59,485 nucleotides of DNA, from NCBI GenBank assembly GCA_022769125.1, contig JALEKN010000023.1:1-59485 (forward strand), given 5' to 3'. Shown piece after piece: positions 27,510 to 35,883 of the stretch. This DNA is from Agathobacter sp. (lineage in GTDB: Bacteria; Bacillota; Clostridia; Lachnospirales; Lachnospiraceae). Every line of letters starts with the position of its first letter. Position 1 is the first letter of the stretch. The notes below the pieces were generated by a model that was not told where the DNA came from, ran no database searches, and was given only the letters and a program-made list of their open reading frames with translations. The translations under genes were made by a program, and so were the position numbers.

Positions 27510-28591
27510 TATATTCCCTGCTCACGGAAGCTTTCTACCAGACGTTCGTACATCTGAGGCAGATCATATACCGGTTTCCATCCAAGCGCTTGAAGCTTAT
27601 CGGAGTTCAGATGCATAGCCACATCCGGAGCATATCCATAAGTAAGTGCATCCTGAGGGATATCAAAAATCACTTTTATTCTGCCATTACCAAGCGTATC
27701 GCATACCATCTGTGCCATATCTTTAATTCTGATGGTCGTGGAAGGATTGGCTACCGTGTACACCTCTCCCGAATTGCCCTTCAGCAAAATCGTAAGGATA
27801 CCTAATACCGCGTCCATTGTATAACAGTAATTGCCTGTAGACTCACCCTTGGTATGCAATACAATATCGTCACCGAAAATCGCGCTCTTTGCAAATTGTG
27901 CAAATACGCGCCCCTCTTCCTTGGAGACTCCTGCACCAAACGTCTGTGCAAGTCTTGCGACCTTTACCGGGACCTGATATTCATGCGCGTAGGATGCGCA
28001 CATTACCTCACACATGCGCTTGCTCTCAGAATAGCAGCTTCTCACATTCATAACATCAATGTAACCTAAATCTTCTTCCTTCACACTGGAAAGAGCCGGA
28101 TTTGTAATTCCAAATGCTTCCATTGATGAAATATATACCATACTGCGCACATGCTTTTCGCATGCTAATTTAAGCAGACTTTCTGTTCCCTTTACCGCGG
28201 TGGAGATTGTCTCCACCGGCTGTGTTACAAATGTCTTTGAAGCTGTAACACTCGCTCCATGAATGATATAGTCGACCGGTACCTCCGTCCGGATCGGATT
28301 TAAGATATCTCCCTCGACAAATGAAATATCTTCGCGCTCTGCAAGTGCTCCAAATACTCTTTTTGCCTTTTCCATATTGCGGATCATTGGATGTATCGTC
28401 ATCTTAAGTCCGCGTTTCCTGTTGCAGCAGGCAAGTGCCTTTACTGCCATGGAGCCTACAAGCCCCGTCGCTCCTGTAATCAGAATATGGGAGCCGCTTA
28501 ACTGCTCCCAAGGTAATTCCGCTGATGCAATTGTATCAAGATCCTCCTGCAACACCTTATCAAGAGGACTCTCCATTATTTCTAAGTTCAT
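27509..28591 (-). CDS. Extended SDR: NAD-dependent epimerase/dehydratase
   Basis: A 360-residue extended SDR. GATGLVGSMAV near residue 38 is the GxxGxxG dinucleotide site, and YSESKRMCE contains the catalytic YxxxK with an upstream YISSMEAFG serine. The C-terminal half (TIRIKDMAQMV) is the usual substrate domain of nucleotide-sugar epimerases. The substrate cannot be read, but the adjoining IspD/TarI-like cytidylyltransferase, 17 nt upstream, and LicD downstream suggest a CDP-linked or phospho-sugar intermediate. In Haemophilus Bcs1 an IspD-like domain is fused to an SDR making CDP-ribitol; here the SDR is a longer, different subtype, so the product may differ. AAAGGAG ribosome site. Confidence 0.87.
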   Translation of the reverse strand: MNLEIMESPLDKVLQEDLDTIASAELPWEQLSGSHILITGATGLVGSMAVKALACCNRKRGLKMTIHPMIRNMEKAKRVFGALAEREDISFVEGDILNPIRTEVPVDYIIHGASVTASKTFVTQPVETISTAVKGTESLLKLACEKHVRSMVYISSMEAFGITNPALSSVKEEDLGYIDVMNVRSCYSESKRMCEVMCASYAHEYQVPVKVARLAQTFGAGVSKEEGRVFAQFAKSAIFGDDIVLHTKGESTGNYCYTMDAVLGILTILLKGNSGEVYTVANPSTTIRIKDMAQMVCDTLGNGRIKVIFDIPQDALTYGYAPDVAMHLNSDKLQALGWKPVYDLPQMYERLVESFREQGI

Positions 28592-28608
28592 ATCATGCTC
28601 CTTTGATT

Positions 28609-29373
28609 CTATGAATCCTGATGTCTTTTTGCGTCCATGCGGTTGGTAAGTCCAAGTCCGAATGCCTGTTCATTTTCCTTGTACTGTAAAAGCGCACGGT
28701 ACATATATACATCCTCCGGAGTAGTAACTTTGATGTTACCGCGATTTCCTGCAACCATATGCACATCGATTCCCTGACTCTTACAGATCGTGCATGCATC
28801 AACCATATTATCATAGCCTTCCGGACGGTTTCTTACCACATCATGTGCGGCAATGATATCCTTCAGACGGAAGCTCTGTGGTGCCTGAGCTGCAAATGTC
28901 TCCTTGCGGTACGGAACAGAATCCACATAATTGCCATCCTTACTGATCAGAATTGTCTCATAGCATGATGTCGTAGTGATGGCATTGCCATATTCCTCTA
29001 CACTCTTGATATTCTCTGCGATCACATCATAAGAGACAAACGGTCTTACCCCATCATGCAGCAGTACAATAGAGTCACCCGGATTCTCTGATTCAGCCTT
29101 CTTCAACGCATTGTAAATGGAATCCTGCGCTGTCTCGCCACCCGGAATAACAGAAACAACCTTCTTTAAGTGGTACTCTTCTACCAATTCTTCCATATAA
29201 GATACATAATCCTTCAAAATGGATACATAGATTTTATCGATCTTGTCGTGATATTGGAAAAGCTGCAGTGTATGCACAATAATCGGCTTTCCGTTGATCT
29301 CCAAAAACTGTTTCGGTACTCCGGCTCCCATGCGGACTCCGCTTCCACCTGCAAAAATAATCGCGATATTCAT
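28609..29373 (-). CDS. IspD/TarI family cytidylyltransferase
   Basis: A 254-residue protein with the CTP-binding pattern of IspD/TarI: FAGGSGVRMG, VPKQFLEINGKPIIVHTLQ, PGGETAQDSIYNAL and LLHDGVRPFV. It should join CMP to a phosphorylated polyol. TarI makes CDP-ribitol; IspD makes CDP-methylerythritol. The setting among LicD, TagD, TagGH and an SDR, far from isoprenoid genes, favours a CDP-alditol for a wall polymer. I leave the gene unnamed since sequence alone does not separate the two, and this could also be the organism's only IspD. It follows tagH by 7 nt. Confidence 0.85.
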   Translation of the reverse strand: MNIAIIFAGGSGVRMGAGVPKQFLEINGKPIIVHTLQLFQYHDKIDKIYVSILKDYVSYMEELVEEYHLKKVVSVIPGGETAQDSIYNALKKAESENPGDSIVLLHDGVRPFVSYDVIAENIKSVEEYGNAITTTSCYETILISKDGNYVDSVPYRKETFAAQAPQSFRLKDIIAAHDVVRNRPEGYDNMVDACTICKSQGIDVHMVAGNRGNIKVTTPEDVYMYRALLQYKENEQAFGLGLTNRMDAKRHQDS

Positions 29374-29380
29374 CTCATTC

Positions 29381-30166
29381 TCATCCTTCTTTGCTCTTTT
29401 TTTTGTTCTTTACATCATCGTCATCTTCCGGACCGACCATCGCTTCATACTGCTGCGCAATCGGTTCGATATCACCAAAAGCAAGCATATGTCCTTTGTC
29501 CAGGATCATCGCCTTTGTACATAGTCTGCGCACCTGCTTTAAGCTGTGCGATACGAATAACACCGTAACACCATCTTCCATCATGGAGAGCACTTTCTGC
29601 TCACTCTTTTTCCGGAACTTGGCATCCCCCACAGAAAGCACTTCGTCCAGAATCAGGATATCCGGCTCCACTACCGTTGCAACCGAAAATCCAAGTCTGC
29701 TCTTCATGCCGGAGGAATAATTCTTAAGCGGAACATCAATAAACTTTTCAAGTTCAGAAAACGCTACGATTTCATCAAATTTGCTATCAATAAAGCTCTT
29801 GCTGTAACCAAGCATTGCACCGTAGAGATAAATATTCTCACGGCCGGTATATTCCTTGTCGAATCCGGCGCCAAGCTCCAGAAGCGGAACTATCTTTCCT
29901 TTATGGGTTACTTTTCCTTCTGTCGGTTTGAATACGCCTGCAATCACTTTAAGAAGTGTACTCTTTCCGGCTCCGTTCATTCCAAGGATTCCAAGCCGGT
30001 CTCCCTTTTTCAGTTTGAAGCTGACGTCGGTAAGCGCCCAGAACTCATCGAACTGCATCTGCCGGGTGATTGATTTCAGTACATAGTCCTTAAGACTGTC
30101 TACCTTTTCTTTGCTCAGATTAAAACGAATGCTGACGTGATCCACATTTAACGCGTCATTTGCCAT
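29381..30166 (-). CDS. tagH: ABC transporter ATP-binding protein, teichoic acid/polysaccharide export (TagH-like)
   Basis: The ATG at 30166 with AGGAG upstream gives 261 residues (MANDALNVDHVSIRF). It contains Walker A GMNGAGKST, signature YSSGMKSRLGFSVA and Walker B PDILILDEVLSVGD, the last being typical of the TagH/RfbB/KpsT class of glycan exporters. With the permease at 30607-31383 it forms a two-component exporter that moves lipid-linked polymer to the outside. The C-terminus is short and charged (DDDDVKNKKKSKEG) without the carbohydrate-binding or SH3 extension found in some relatives. The tagD stop lies 10 nt upstream. Confidence 0.9.
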   Translation of the reverse strand: MANDALNVDHVSIRFNLSKEKVDSLKDYVLKSITRQMQFDEFWALTDVSFKLKKGDRLGILGMNGAGKSTLLKVIAGVFKPTEGKVTHKGKIVPLLELGAGFDKEYTGRENIYLYGAMLGYSKSFIDSKFDEIVAFSELEKFIDVPLKNYSSGMKSRLGFSVATVVEPDILILDEVLSVGDAKFRKKSEQKVLSMMEDGVTVLFVSHSLKQVRRLCTKAMILDKGHMLAFGDIEPIAQQYEAMVGPEDDDDVKNKKKSKEG

Positions 30167-30176
30167 CTTATTACTC

Positions 30177-30575
30177 CTATTGTTTCTGTTCTCCGAGATT
30201 CTGCTTGATCTGTGTTGTAGAAATCTCCGGGGTACGAGGCAGATATACAACCTCGCAGTATTCCTTTAAGAAATCAAACTTGCCTTCCCAATCGTCGCCG
30301 ATCACAAAGGTATCTACCTTGAACTCCTTCACATCGGAAATCTTCTGTTCCCAGCTCTCCTCCGGGATCACAAGATCCACATAACGGATTGCCTCAAGGA
30401 TCTGTTTGCGTTTCTCGTATGAGAAGTAACACTTCTTGCGCTTCTCATTCCAGTTAAACTCATCTGTGGAAAGAGCAACGATCAGATAATCGCCTCTCTC
30501 CTTTGCCCGCTTTAAAAGATTGATATGCCCATAATGTAAGAGATCAAATGTACCATAGGTAATAACCTTTCTCAT
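30177..30575 (-). CDS. tagD: Glycerol-3-phosphate cytidylyltransferase
   Basis: A 132-residue protein, the normal TagD length. It has TYGTFDLLHYGHINLLKRA, containing the HxGH nucleotide-binding motif, and a later YFSYEKRKQILEAIRYVD with the family's RxxxL region. It makes CDP-glycerol from CTP and glycerol 3-phosphate, the donor for the two glycerophosphotransferase domains of the 22066-26667 product. Flanked by tagG and tagH in one operon; AAAGGAG ribosome site. Very confident from sequence and context. Confidence 0.95.
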   Translation of the reverse strand: MRKVITYGTFDLLHYGHINLLKRAKERGDYLIVALSTDEFNWNEKRKKCYFSYEKRKQILEAIRYVDLVIPEESWEQKISDVKEFKVDTFVIGDDWEGKFDFLKEYCEVVYLPRTPEISTTQIKQNLGEQKQ

Positions 30576-30606
30576 AGCATTTTCTCCTTTCAGAATATGT
30601 TCGAAA

Positions 30607-31383
30607 TTATATTTTAAGAATAAACTTGTCCTGATTATGCCGGAATACGATCAGACCGATCAGTAAGCACACCAGGCTGAAAACAGCCGCATACAGCATG
30701 CTCATCCAATTGATCGGATCTCCAAACAAAATTGCACGGGCATTCTCAATGATCGCATATAACGGATTTATGGTGAGTACCCAGCTGTATCCACTCTTCA
30801 GCAATCTATGCGGATAGTAGAAGATCGCGCAGGAGTACATGATAAGCATAAGCGCAACTTCCCAAAGATATTCCATATCGCGGAAGAATACGCCTACTGT
30901 TGCAAGGATCATTCCCACTCCAAAGGACAATACCAGAAGTATCAGAAGTGGAAGAAAAATCGCAAACCATCTCAGGGTCGGGAATACTCCGCAGTAAAAT
31001 CCTAAAAGCACCAACACAATAAGTGAAATAAAAAAGATCACATAGTTGTATAGAATACTTGACAGCGGGTACAGATACTTCGGTACATATACTTTCTTGA
31101 TCATGCCGGAGTGCTGCCGGATAGACTTCAAAGCACCCTTGGTGCTGGAAGAAAAGTAAGAATACAGCAAACGTCCTGTCAGGATATACATCGGAAACGT
31201 CTTCGAATCATTTCCAAACAAGGTTCCGAATATAATCGTCAGTACCGTTGTAGTCAGGATCGGCTCTAACAATGACCAAATGATTCCAAGGTAAGAACGC
31301 CTGTATTTTAATTTTATTCCCTTCTTAACCAATTCATATAACAGATAATGATATTTCCAAAAATTATCAAAATATTTCTTCAT
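30607..31383 (-). CDS. tagG: ABC-2 type permease, teichoic acid/polysaccharide export (TagG-like)
   Basis: A 258-residue integral membrane protein, six helices, with RSYLGIIWSLLEPILTT near the N-terminus, the hallmark of TagG/RfbA permeases. It pairs with the ATPase at 29381-30166. Start chosen at ATG 31383 because GGAG lies 6 nt before it; an in-frame ATG at 31395 lacks such a site. A good promoter lies just upstream (31411-31439), so tagG-tagD-tagH and following genes can be expressed apart from the LicD gene before it. Confidence 0.91.
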   Translation of the reverse strand: MKKYFDNFWKYHYLLYELVKKGIKLKYRRSYLGIIWSLLEPILTTTVLTIIFGTLFGNDSKTFPMYILTGRLLYSYFSSSTKGALKSIRQHSGMIKKVYVPKYLYPLSSILYNYVIFFISLIVLVLLGFYCGVFPTLRWFAIFLPLLILLVLSFGVGMILATVGVFFRDMEYLWEVALMLIMYSCAIFYYPHRLLKSGYSWVLTINPLYAIIENARAILFGDPINWMSMLYAAVFSLVCLLIGLIVFRHNQDKFILKI

Positions 31384-31410
31384 ATAAATCTCCAAACATT
31401 ATTTGGAAAC

Positions 31411-31439
31411 ATTTTACCACATTTCGCTATTTAGAGCAA
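31411..31439 (-). promoter_or_regulatory. Internal promoter before tagG
   Basis: Minus-strand TTGCTC, 17-nt spacer, TAAAAT, within the 59-nt gap between the LicD gene (ends 31443) and tagG (starts 31383). It gives a leader of about 20 nt. It is one of few sizeable gaps in the long co-directional run from 41702 to 18392. Confidence 0.6.
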
Positions 31440-31442
31440 CTT

Positions 31443-32336
31443 TTATACCTTAACGTCGTAAATAATGTGGTGTTCCCTTGCAGATTCCGGCGGTAATTCC
31501 ATATATTTGCCATACAGATTTTGAAGATAATGATCATAATCAGCTGTGACCGGCATGATTTTATCCTCAAATTGCATGGGAACCGTCTGCAAAAAAGTCT
31601 CTCTTTTGTACAATTCTCCCCAAAAATGTCCACGCCCGGACGGAATGGCCACATATCTGGAGTTTTCCTTTGTGCACCGCATCAGACATCGTTCGACACG
31701 GTCATACCAATAACCGCCCTTTGACGCAAACATCCTGCCAATCATTTCTTTCAGGCGAATCACAAATTCCGCCTTCTTATTGCCTGCGGCGAGCGCATGA
31801 AATTCTTCGCGCCACAGGTACATACGGTAGCAGGATAAAAGAAACAGACCCGCCTCACAGCAAATTCCGTGCCATACCCTGCGAAGCGGATTATCATATG
31901 TGCTTTCGATAACAAAAATGTCAATCTTGATACCATTTTCGCGTCCTGATTTGACCAGATACTCCTGAAAAACTGTCCCATTCTTATGGATCATCACCCA
32001 TGAGCTTAAATATCCCGGAGTCCGCAGCGGTGCTTCTATATAATATTTATCTTTATAACGTGCTTCTATTTCATCCAGCAGGGTATCTATATATTTCCGT
32101 TCAATGTTCAGGTCAATATCATCATCCCACGGAATAAACCCCCGGTGCCGTACAGCTCCGAGAGCGGTTCCACCGCCAAGCATATAAGGAATGCCCAGAT
32201 CATCGCAGACTGCTACCACATCACACAGGATTTCATATACGACCGCTTTTACTCCTGCCAGTTCTTCGTCTGTCAGACGATGCTGTTTATGGGACAACTC
32301 ACGTTTGAACATTTCGTTTGTCTGCAAAATTGCCAT
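31443..32336 (-). CDS. LicD family phosphotransferase, second copy
   Basis: A 297-residue LicD protein. MLGGGTALGAVRHRGF and IPWDDDIDLNI near residues 51-77 are the metal-binding signature. It diverges strongly from the LicD at 26664-27509 outside this core, so it probably recognises another acceptor or donor. It follows the GT2 gene by 12 nt and precedes the tagG promoter. Cytoplasmic. Candidate role: adding a phospho-alcohol group to the repeat unit before export. Confidence 0.89.
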   Translation of the reverse strand: MAILQTNEMFKRELSHKQHRLTDEELAGVKAVVYEILCDVVAVCDDLGIPYMLGGGTALGAVRHRGFIPWDDDIDLNIERKYIDTLLDEIEARYKDKYYIEAPLRTPGYLSSWVMIHKNGTVFQEYLVKSGRENGIKIDIFVIESTYDNPLRRVWHGICCEAGLFLLSCYRMYLWREEFHALAAGNKKAEFVIRLKEMIGRMFASKGGYWYDRVERCLMRCTKENSRYVAIPSGRGHFWGELYKRETFLQTVPMQFEDKIMPVTADYDHYLQNLYGKYMELPPESAREHHIIYDVKV

Positions 32337-32348
32337 ATATCTTTCCGC

Positions 32349-33413
32349 CTATCTGTGTGAACGCAGCAACGCAAACAGTTTGCCGTTGTGTTCCTTTACA
32401 AATGTAATCACCGTAGCCTCAAGCCATGCCAGCCGAACCGCTTTCCAGCGGATTGGCAAAAGTGCAAGCTTTGTATAAGCAGAGCGTATTTTTGCGTAAC
32501 GCAGGCACTCATCAATTTTCGGGTTGCTAAGTATCCGCCCGATTTCCTGCATACGCTCTTTGTGGCTTAATGTGCAGGATGAGCAGGTGAGATTGGTCAC
32601 ACACTCAATGATGCGTTCCACGTAGCGTCTTGAAATCATTTCCCGTACTTCGGGATTATCAATGTTCCATTCCTTATACAAGTCGACCATCCAGCCATGC
32701 TCCTCCTCTCTCTTCTCATAGAGATTGCGGTAGAACTTGGTTGTCTCAGACTCTTCCCTCGCGCGCAGGAAATGATAGTATGCATCCGTGCACACAACCA
32801 CGCGCTGTGCGTCCCGCACAATCGCAAGATTAAATGGAAAATCATCACGGAACATCTCCGGGAAAAAGATATCATGCTCTCTGAGGTAAGACGCAAGCAC
32901 AAGCTTATTCCATGGAGCATACAACAGATTCCTGTCAAAATAGCGGTAGGAATTCTCGCGGAAGGATTGTGCATCCTCATACACCGCATCATCCACACAA
33001 TACTTTTCGGAAATATAATGCTCCTGGTTTTTCCCATAATAGGTATCAATGTAAAAGCCGCAGATTACAAACTGCGCCTGGTTTTTCTCTGCTTTTTCGT
33101 ACAGATCCTGTAACATATCCGGCTCGGCCCAGTCATCCGCGTCAAGGAAGAAAAAGTATTTTCCTTTTGCAAGTTTCATCGCTGCATTGCGCGCACTCGG
33201 TGCCCCGCCATTCTCTTTATGAATCACATGGATACGCGGATCCTTTGCAGCATAAGCATCACAGATTTCACCGCTCTTGTCTGGGCTTCCATCATCCACA
33301 GTCCAGAGTTCAAACTCCGAAAGTGTCTGATGTAAAATACTTTCGATGGCTTTTGCCACATATTTCTCCACTTTGTAGACGGGCATGATAACACTGATTT
33401 TAATGTCGTCCAT
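32349..33413 (-). CDS. Glycosyltransferase family 2
   Basis: A 354-residue GT-A enzyme: ISVIMPVYKVE at the N-terminus, VDDGSPD at 39-45 and DADD at 91-94. The C-terminal 130 residues include a basic helical tail that may touch the membrane. It lies 11 nt after the priming transferase and 12 nt before LicD, so it probably adds the second sugar on that lipid carrier. Distinct from the paralogous GT2 pair on the plus strand. AAGGAG ribosome site. Sugar unknown. Confidence 0.87.
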   Translation of the reverse strand: MDDIKISVIMPVYKVEKYVAKAIESILHQTLSEFELWTVDDGSPDKSGEICDAYAAKDPRIHVIHKENGGAPSARNAAMKLAKGKYFFFLDADDWAEPDMLQDLYEKAEKNQAQFVICGFYIDTYYGKNQEHYISEKYCVDDAVYEDAQSFRENSYRYFDRNLLYAPWNKLVLASYLREHDIFFPEMFRDDFPFNLAIVRDAQRVVVCTDAYYHFLRAREESETTKFYRNLYEKREEEHGWMVDLYKEWNIDNPEVREMISRRYVERIIECVTNLTCSSCTLSHKERMQEIGRILSNPKIDECLRYAKIRSAYTKLALLPIRWKAVRLAWLEATVITFVKEHNGKLFALLRSHR

Positions 33414-33424
33414 AATTGCTCCTT

Positions 33425-34792
33425 TTAATGCTTAAGCGCAGTCGTCTGCGATTCGTCCACTCCCTCGGTATTCTCTTTCATAAAAAGGACCTTGAAGGTG
33501 AGCATCAGAATCTTAAGATCAAGCCACAGGGAATACTGTTCAATGTATGTCATATCTAATTTGAGTTTATCATATGGAGTAGTGTTGTACTTGCCCCACA
33601 CCTGCGCATATCCGGTCAGTCCGGCCTTTACCTTCAGACGGAACGGGAATTCCGGGATCTGTTCGCAGTACTGCTCTGTAGTCACATTCCACTCTGGTCT
33701 TGGTCCGACAATTGACATATCCCCCTTTAAGATATTGAACAACTGTGGAAGTTCATCAAAATGAATTGCACGGATCAGCTTTCCGACCGGCGTTACACGT
33801 GAATCTTCCTTACCTGTAATCCGTTGTTCTTCCTTGTCGGAATCCACACGCATGCTCCGGAACTTGATAATCCGGAATATGCGGTCATCCCGCGTATAGC
33901 GCTCCTGCGTGTAAAAGACAGGGCCGCCATCATAAATCTTGATTGCAAGCGCGATCAGCACCATAAACGGCGATGCGATCACGAGTCCGATCAATGACAG
34001 TACAATGTCAAAGAAGCGCTTAAAGAAGCGCTGATCGATCGTGAGCCCCTGGTTCCGGAACACATAAAGCGGGGTATCAAACAGGTGAATGTCATCCGCG
34101 CCGCGAAACATGATATCCGTAAGCTTCGGAGTGCAATACGCACGGATTGATTTCTGATAACAGAATTTCATCAGATCATTGCGCGTTTCCGCCGGCAGAT
34201 CGCACAATACAACAGTCGGATATTTTTCCATCAGTTCAAAAAGCCTGCGGTATCCGATCGTGCAGCTTACCGTCTCACATATATTATATTTGTCTTTGCG
34301 GGAATTGATTTTCTCGATGAGGTCATCCGGAGCATACCTTCCGTACACCACAAGCATATCTCTCGGCGGGTACAAATGCTTGTACATTGCACGCACAAGA
34401 AACGTCCACAAGGTAATCATAACAATTTCCAAAAGAAATATGCAGAACAAAGGTCCCGGATTCGCGTAGGTACGCGTAATGAGCACTAACTCCAGATAGG
34501 CAACGATGTTACCCAGAAACAGCGCAAGGATATTTGATAAGATAATATCTCCTACCCTGAGGTATCCGATCTTGTACCCACCGAATACTTTAGTGAAGAA
34601 AAAGAGAATCAGGATATACATTCCGATCACTGCCCAGTTACCTCGCTGATGGTAATTGGCAATGATGTCCGTCTCCATAATGGTAATCTTTGAGTAATAC
34701 TTATACCATACAAGGCCGAACAGAACGCCCTCTACAAGCAATGTTATTAAGTTTGCCGTATAATTTAATAAATGTTTATAGCTCTCTTTCAT
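33425..34792 (-). CDS. Priming sugar-1-phosphate transferase (WcaJ-like)
   Basis: A 455-residue enzyme with four to five N-terminal membrane helices, a soluble middle region and a C-terminal catalytic domain from about residue 255: RFFDIVLSLIGLV, GGPVFYTQERYTRD, KFRSMR, LPQLFNILKGDMSIVGPRP and KAGLTGYAQVWGKYNTTP. It would place a sugar phosphate on undecaprenyl phosphate and so start the second surface glycan coded here. It differs in its substrate end (GYAQVWGKYNTTP versus GLWQVSGRND) from the enzyme at 6384-7805, hinting at a different sugar. It follows the amidase gene by 26 nt. Confidence 0.91.
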   Translation of the reverse strand: MKESYKHLLNYTANLITLLVEGVLFGLVWYKYYSKITIMETDIIANYHQRGNWAVIGMYILILFFFTKVFGGYKIGYLRVGDIILSNILALFLGNIVAYLELVLITRTYANPGPLFCIFLLEIVMITLWTFLVRAMYKHLYPPRDMLVVYGRYAPDDLIEKINSRKDKYNICETVSCTIGYRRLFELMEKYPTVVLCDLPAETRNDLMKFCYQKSIRAYCTPKLTDIMFRGADDIHLFDTPLYVFRNQGLTIDQRFFKRFFDIVLSLIGLVIASPFMVLIALAIKIYDGGPVFYTQERYTRDDRIFRIIKFRSMRVDSDKEEQRITGKEDSRVTPVGKLIRAIHFDELPQLFNILKGDMSIVGPRPEWNVTTEQYCEQIPEFPFRLKVKAGLTGYAQVWGKYNTTPYDKLKLDMTYIEQYSLWLDLKILMLTFKVLFMKENTEGVDESQTTALKH

Positions 34793-34818
34793 ATCCTCTT
34801 CCCATAAAACCGGTACTG

Positions 34819-35874
34819 TTACTTTGTGGTCACAGAGAATCCAGCCGGATGTTTTTTGCTAAAGCTGTCTGTCTCTGCCATATGCGCTTTTACCGTATAA
34901 TAGTAGGTAGTACCTGACGAAAAGTCGTGATCATTAAAATAATCCTTCTTTGTCTTTTTAACTTTCTCCCACTCTGAGTAGACGGCATCCTTTTTGCCCT
35001 TTGCCGGGGTAAGAAGTTCCCGCCGCATAACAATGTAATAGTCTGCCCCCTCAAGCGCGCTCCATGTGATTTTTACGGTATCCTGCTCCACCTGCACAAC
35101 TTTTTTCAGATTTGGCCGTGTGGTTTTTTTCTTCTTCAGTCCATAATACGCTACAATTCCCTTTGCATCCGCTTCCCCGAGCTTTTTAAGCTTCTCGTCA
35201 CTGTCCAGAAAGGAATTCACGTCCGATGAATTTGTCATGAAAGCATGCTCTACGATGATTGCAGGAAGGTTGTTAATCTTTGCTGTCTTAATGATATTAT
35301 AATAGTCCGCCTTACTGTTATCCGGATATTTTGTCCCATCCTCAGAATTGCGGATGGAAAGTCCCCTGTCTCTTAGACCGAGCTTAACCAGCTGGTTTAA
35401 GATCTCCGCAGCGGCTTCCTTTCCCGTATCACTTACACGTTTATTGTAGCTGGTATTCGGATAATATACGGTAGCTCCCTTTGCAGAAGAAGATGGACAG
35501 GAATTGTTATGAAGTGCCACATACAATGTGGCATTCTTTGCGACAGCATCCTCGACCCTTCCAATGTTGTCATCCACGGAAATTGTTCCCGGATGCGGGC
35601 ATTTGCTGTCCTCGCGTGACATATAAACGGTTACGCCTTCATATTCTTCCAATTTTTCTTTACAGTACTTTGCTATTTTAAGGTTTAGCACCTCTTCATG
35701 CAAGCCTTTTTTGTAGCTTCCGCCATGTGACGCGTCATGGCCTGCATCCAGATAAATAATAATTCCCTCGCCGTCCGATACAACATCTGCTGCTGCCTTT
35801 TGCGGACAAGTGGTAATTGTCGCCAAAAGCAGCACAAATGCCAGCACCGGGCGTATATATTTTTTCATTTGCAT
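34819..35874 (-). CDS. Secreted N-acetylmuramoyl-L-alanine amidase (Ami_3) with FnIII-like tail
   Basis: A 351-residue exported protein. Signal peptide about residues 1-29 (VLAFVLLLATITTC). Zinc amidase domain at about 38-250: YLDAGHDASHGG and LHEEVLNLKIAK supply the first His and Glu, ALHNNS the second His, and VEHAFMTNSSDV the catalytic Glu. The last 90 residues are fibronectin-III-like (VKITWSALEGADYYIV, TYYYTVKA). It should cleave the bond between MurNAc and L-Ala. The start may be ATG 35874 or ATG 35868. It sits 9 nt after leuA and 26 nt before the priming transferase, so a wall-cutting enzyme again leads a surface polymer gene run. Confidence 0.88.
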   Translation of the reverse strand: MQMKKYIRPVLAFVLLLATITTCPQKAAADVVSDGEGIIIYLDAGHDASHGGSYKKGLHEEVLNLKIAKYCKEKLEEYEGVTVYMSREDSKCPHPGTISVDDNIGRVEDAVAKNATLYVALHNNSCPSSSAKGATVYYPNTSYNKRVSDTGKEAAAEILNQLVKLGLRDRGLSIRNSEDGTKYPDNSKADYYNIIKTAKINNLPAIIVEHAFMTNSSDVNSFLDSDEKLKKLGEADAKGIVAYYGLKKKKTTRPNLKKVVQVEQDTVKITWSALEGADYYIVMRRELLTPAKGKKDAVYSEWEKVKKTKKDYFNDHDFSSGTTYYYTVKAHMAETDSFSKKHPAGFSVTTK

Positions 35875-35883
35875 TGTGATCGC

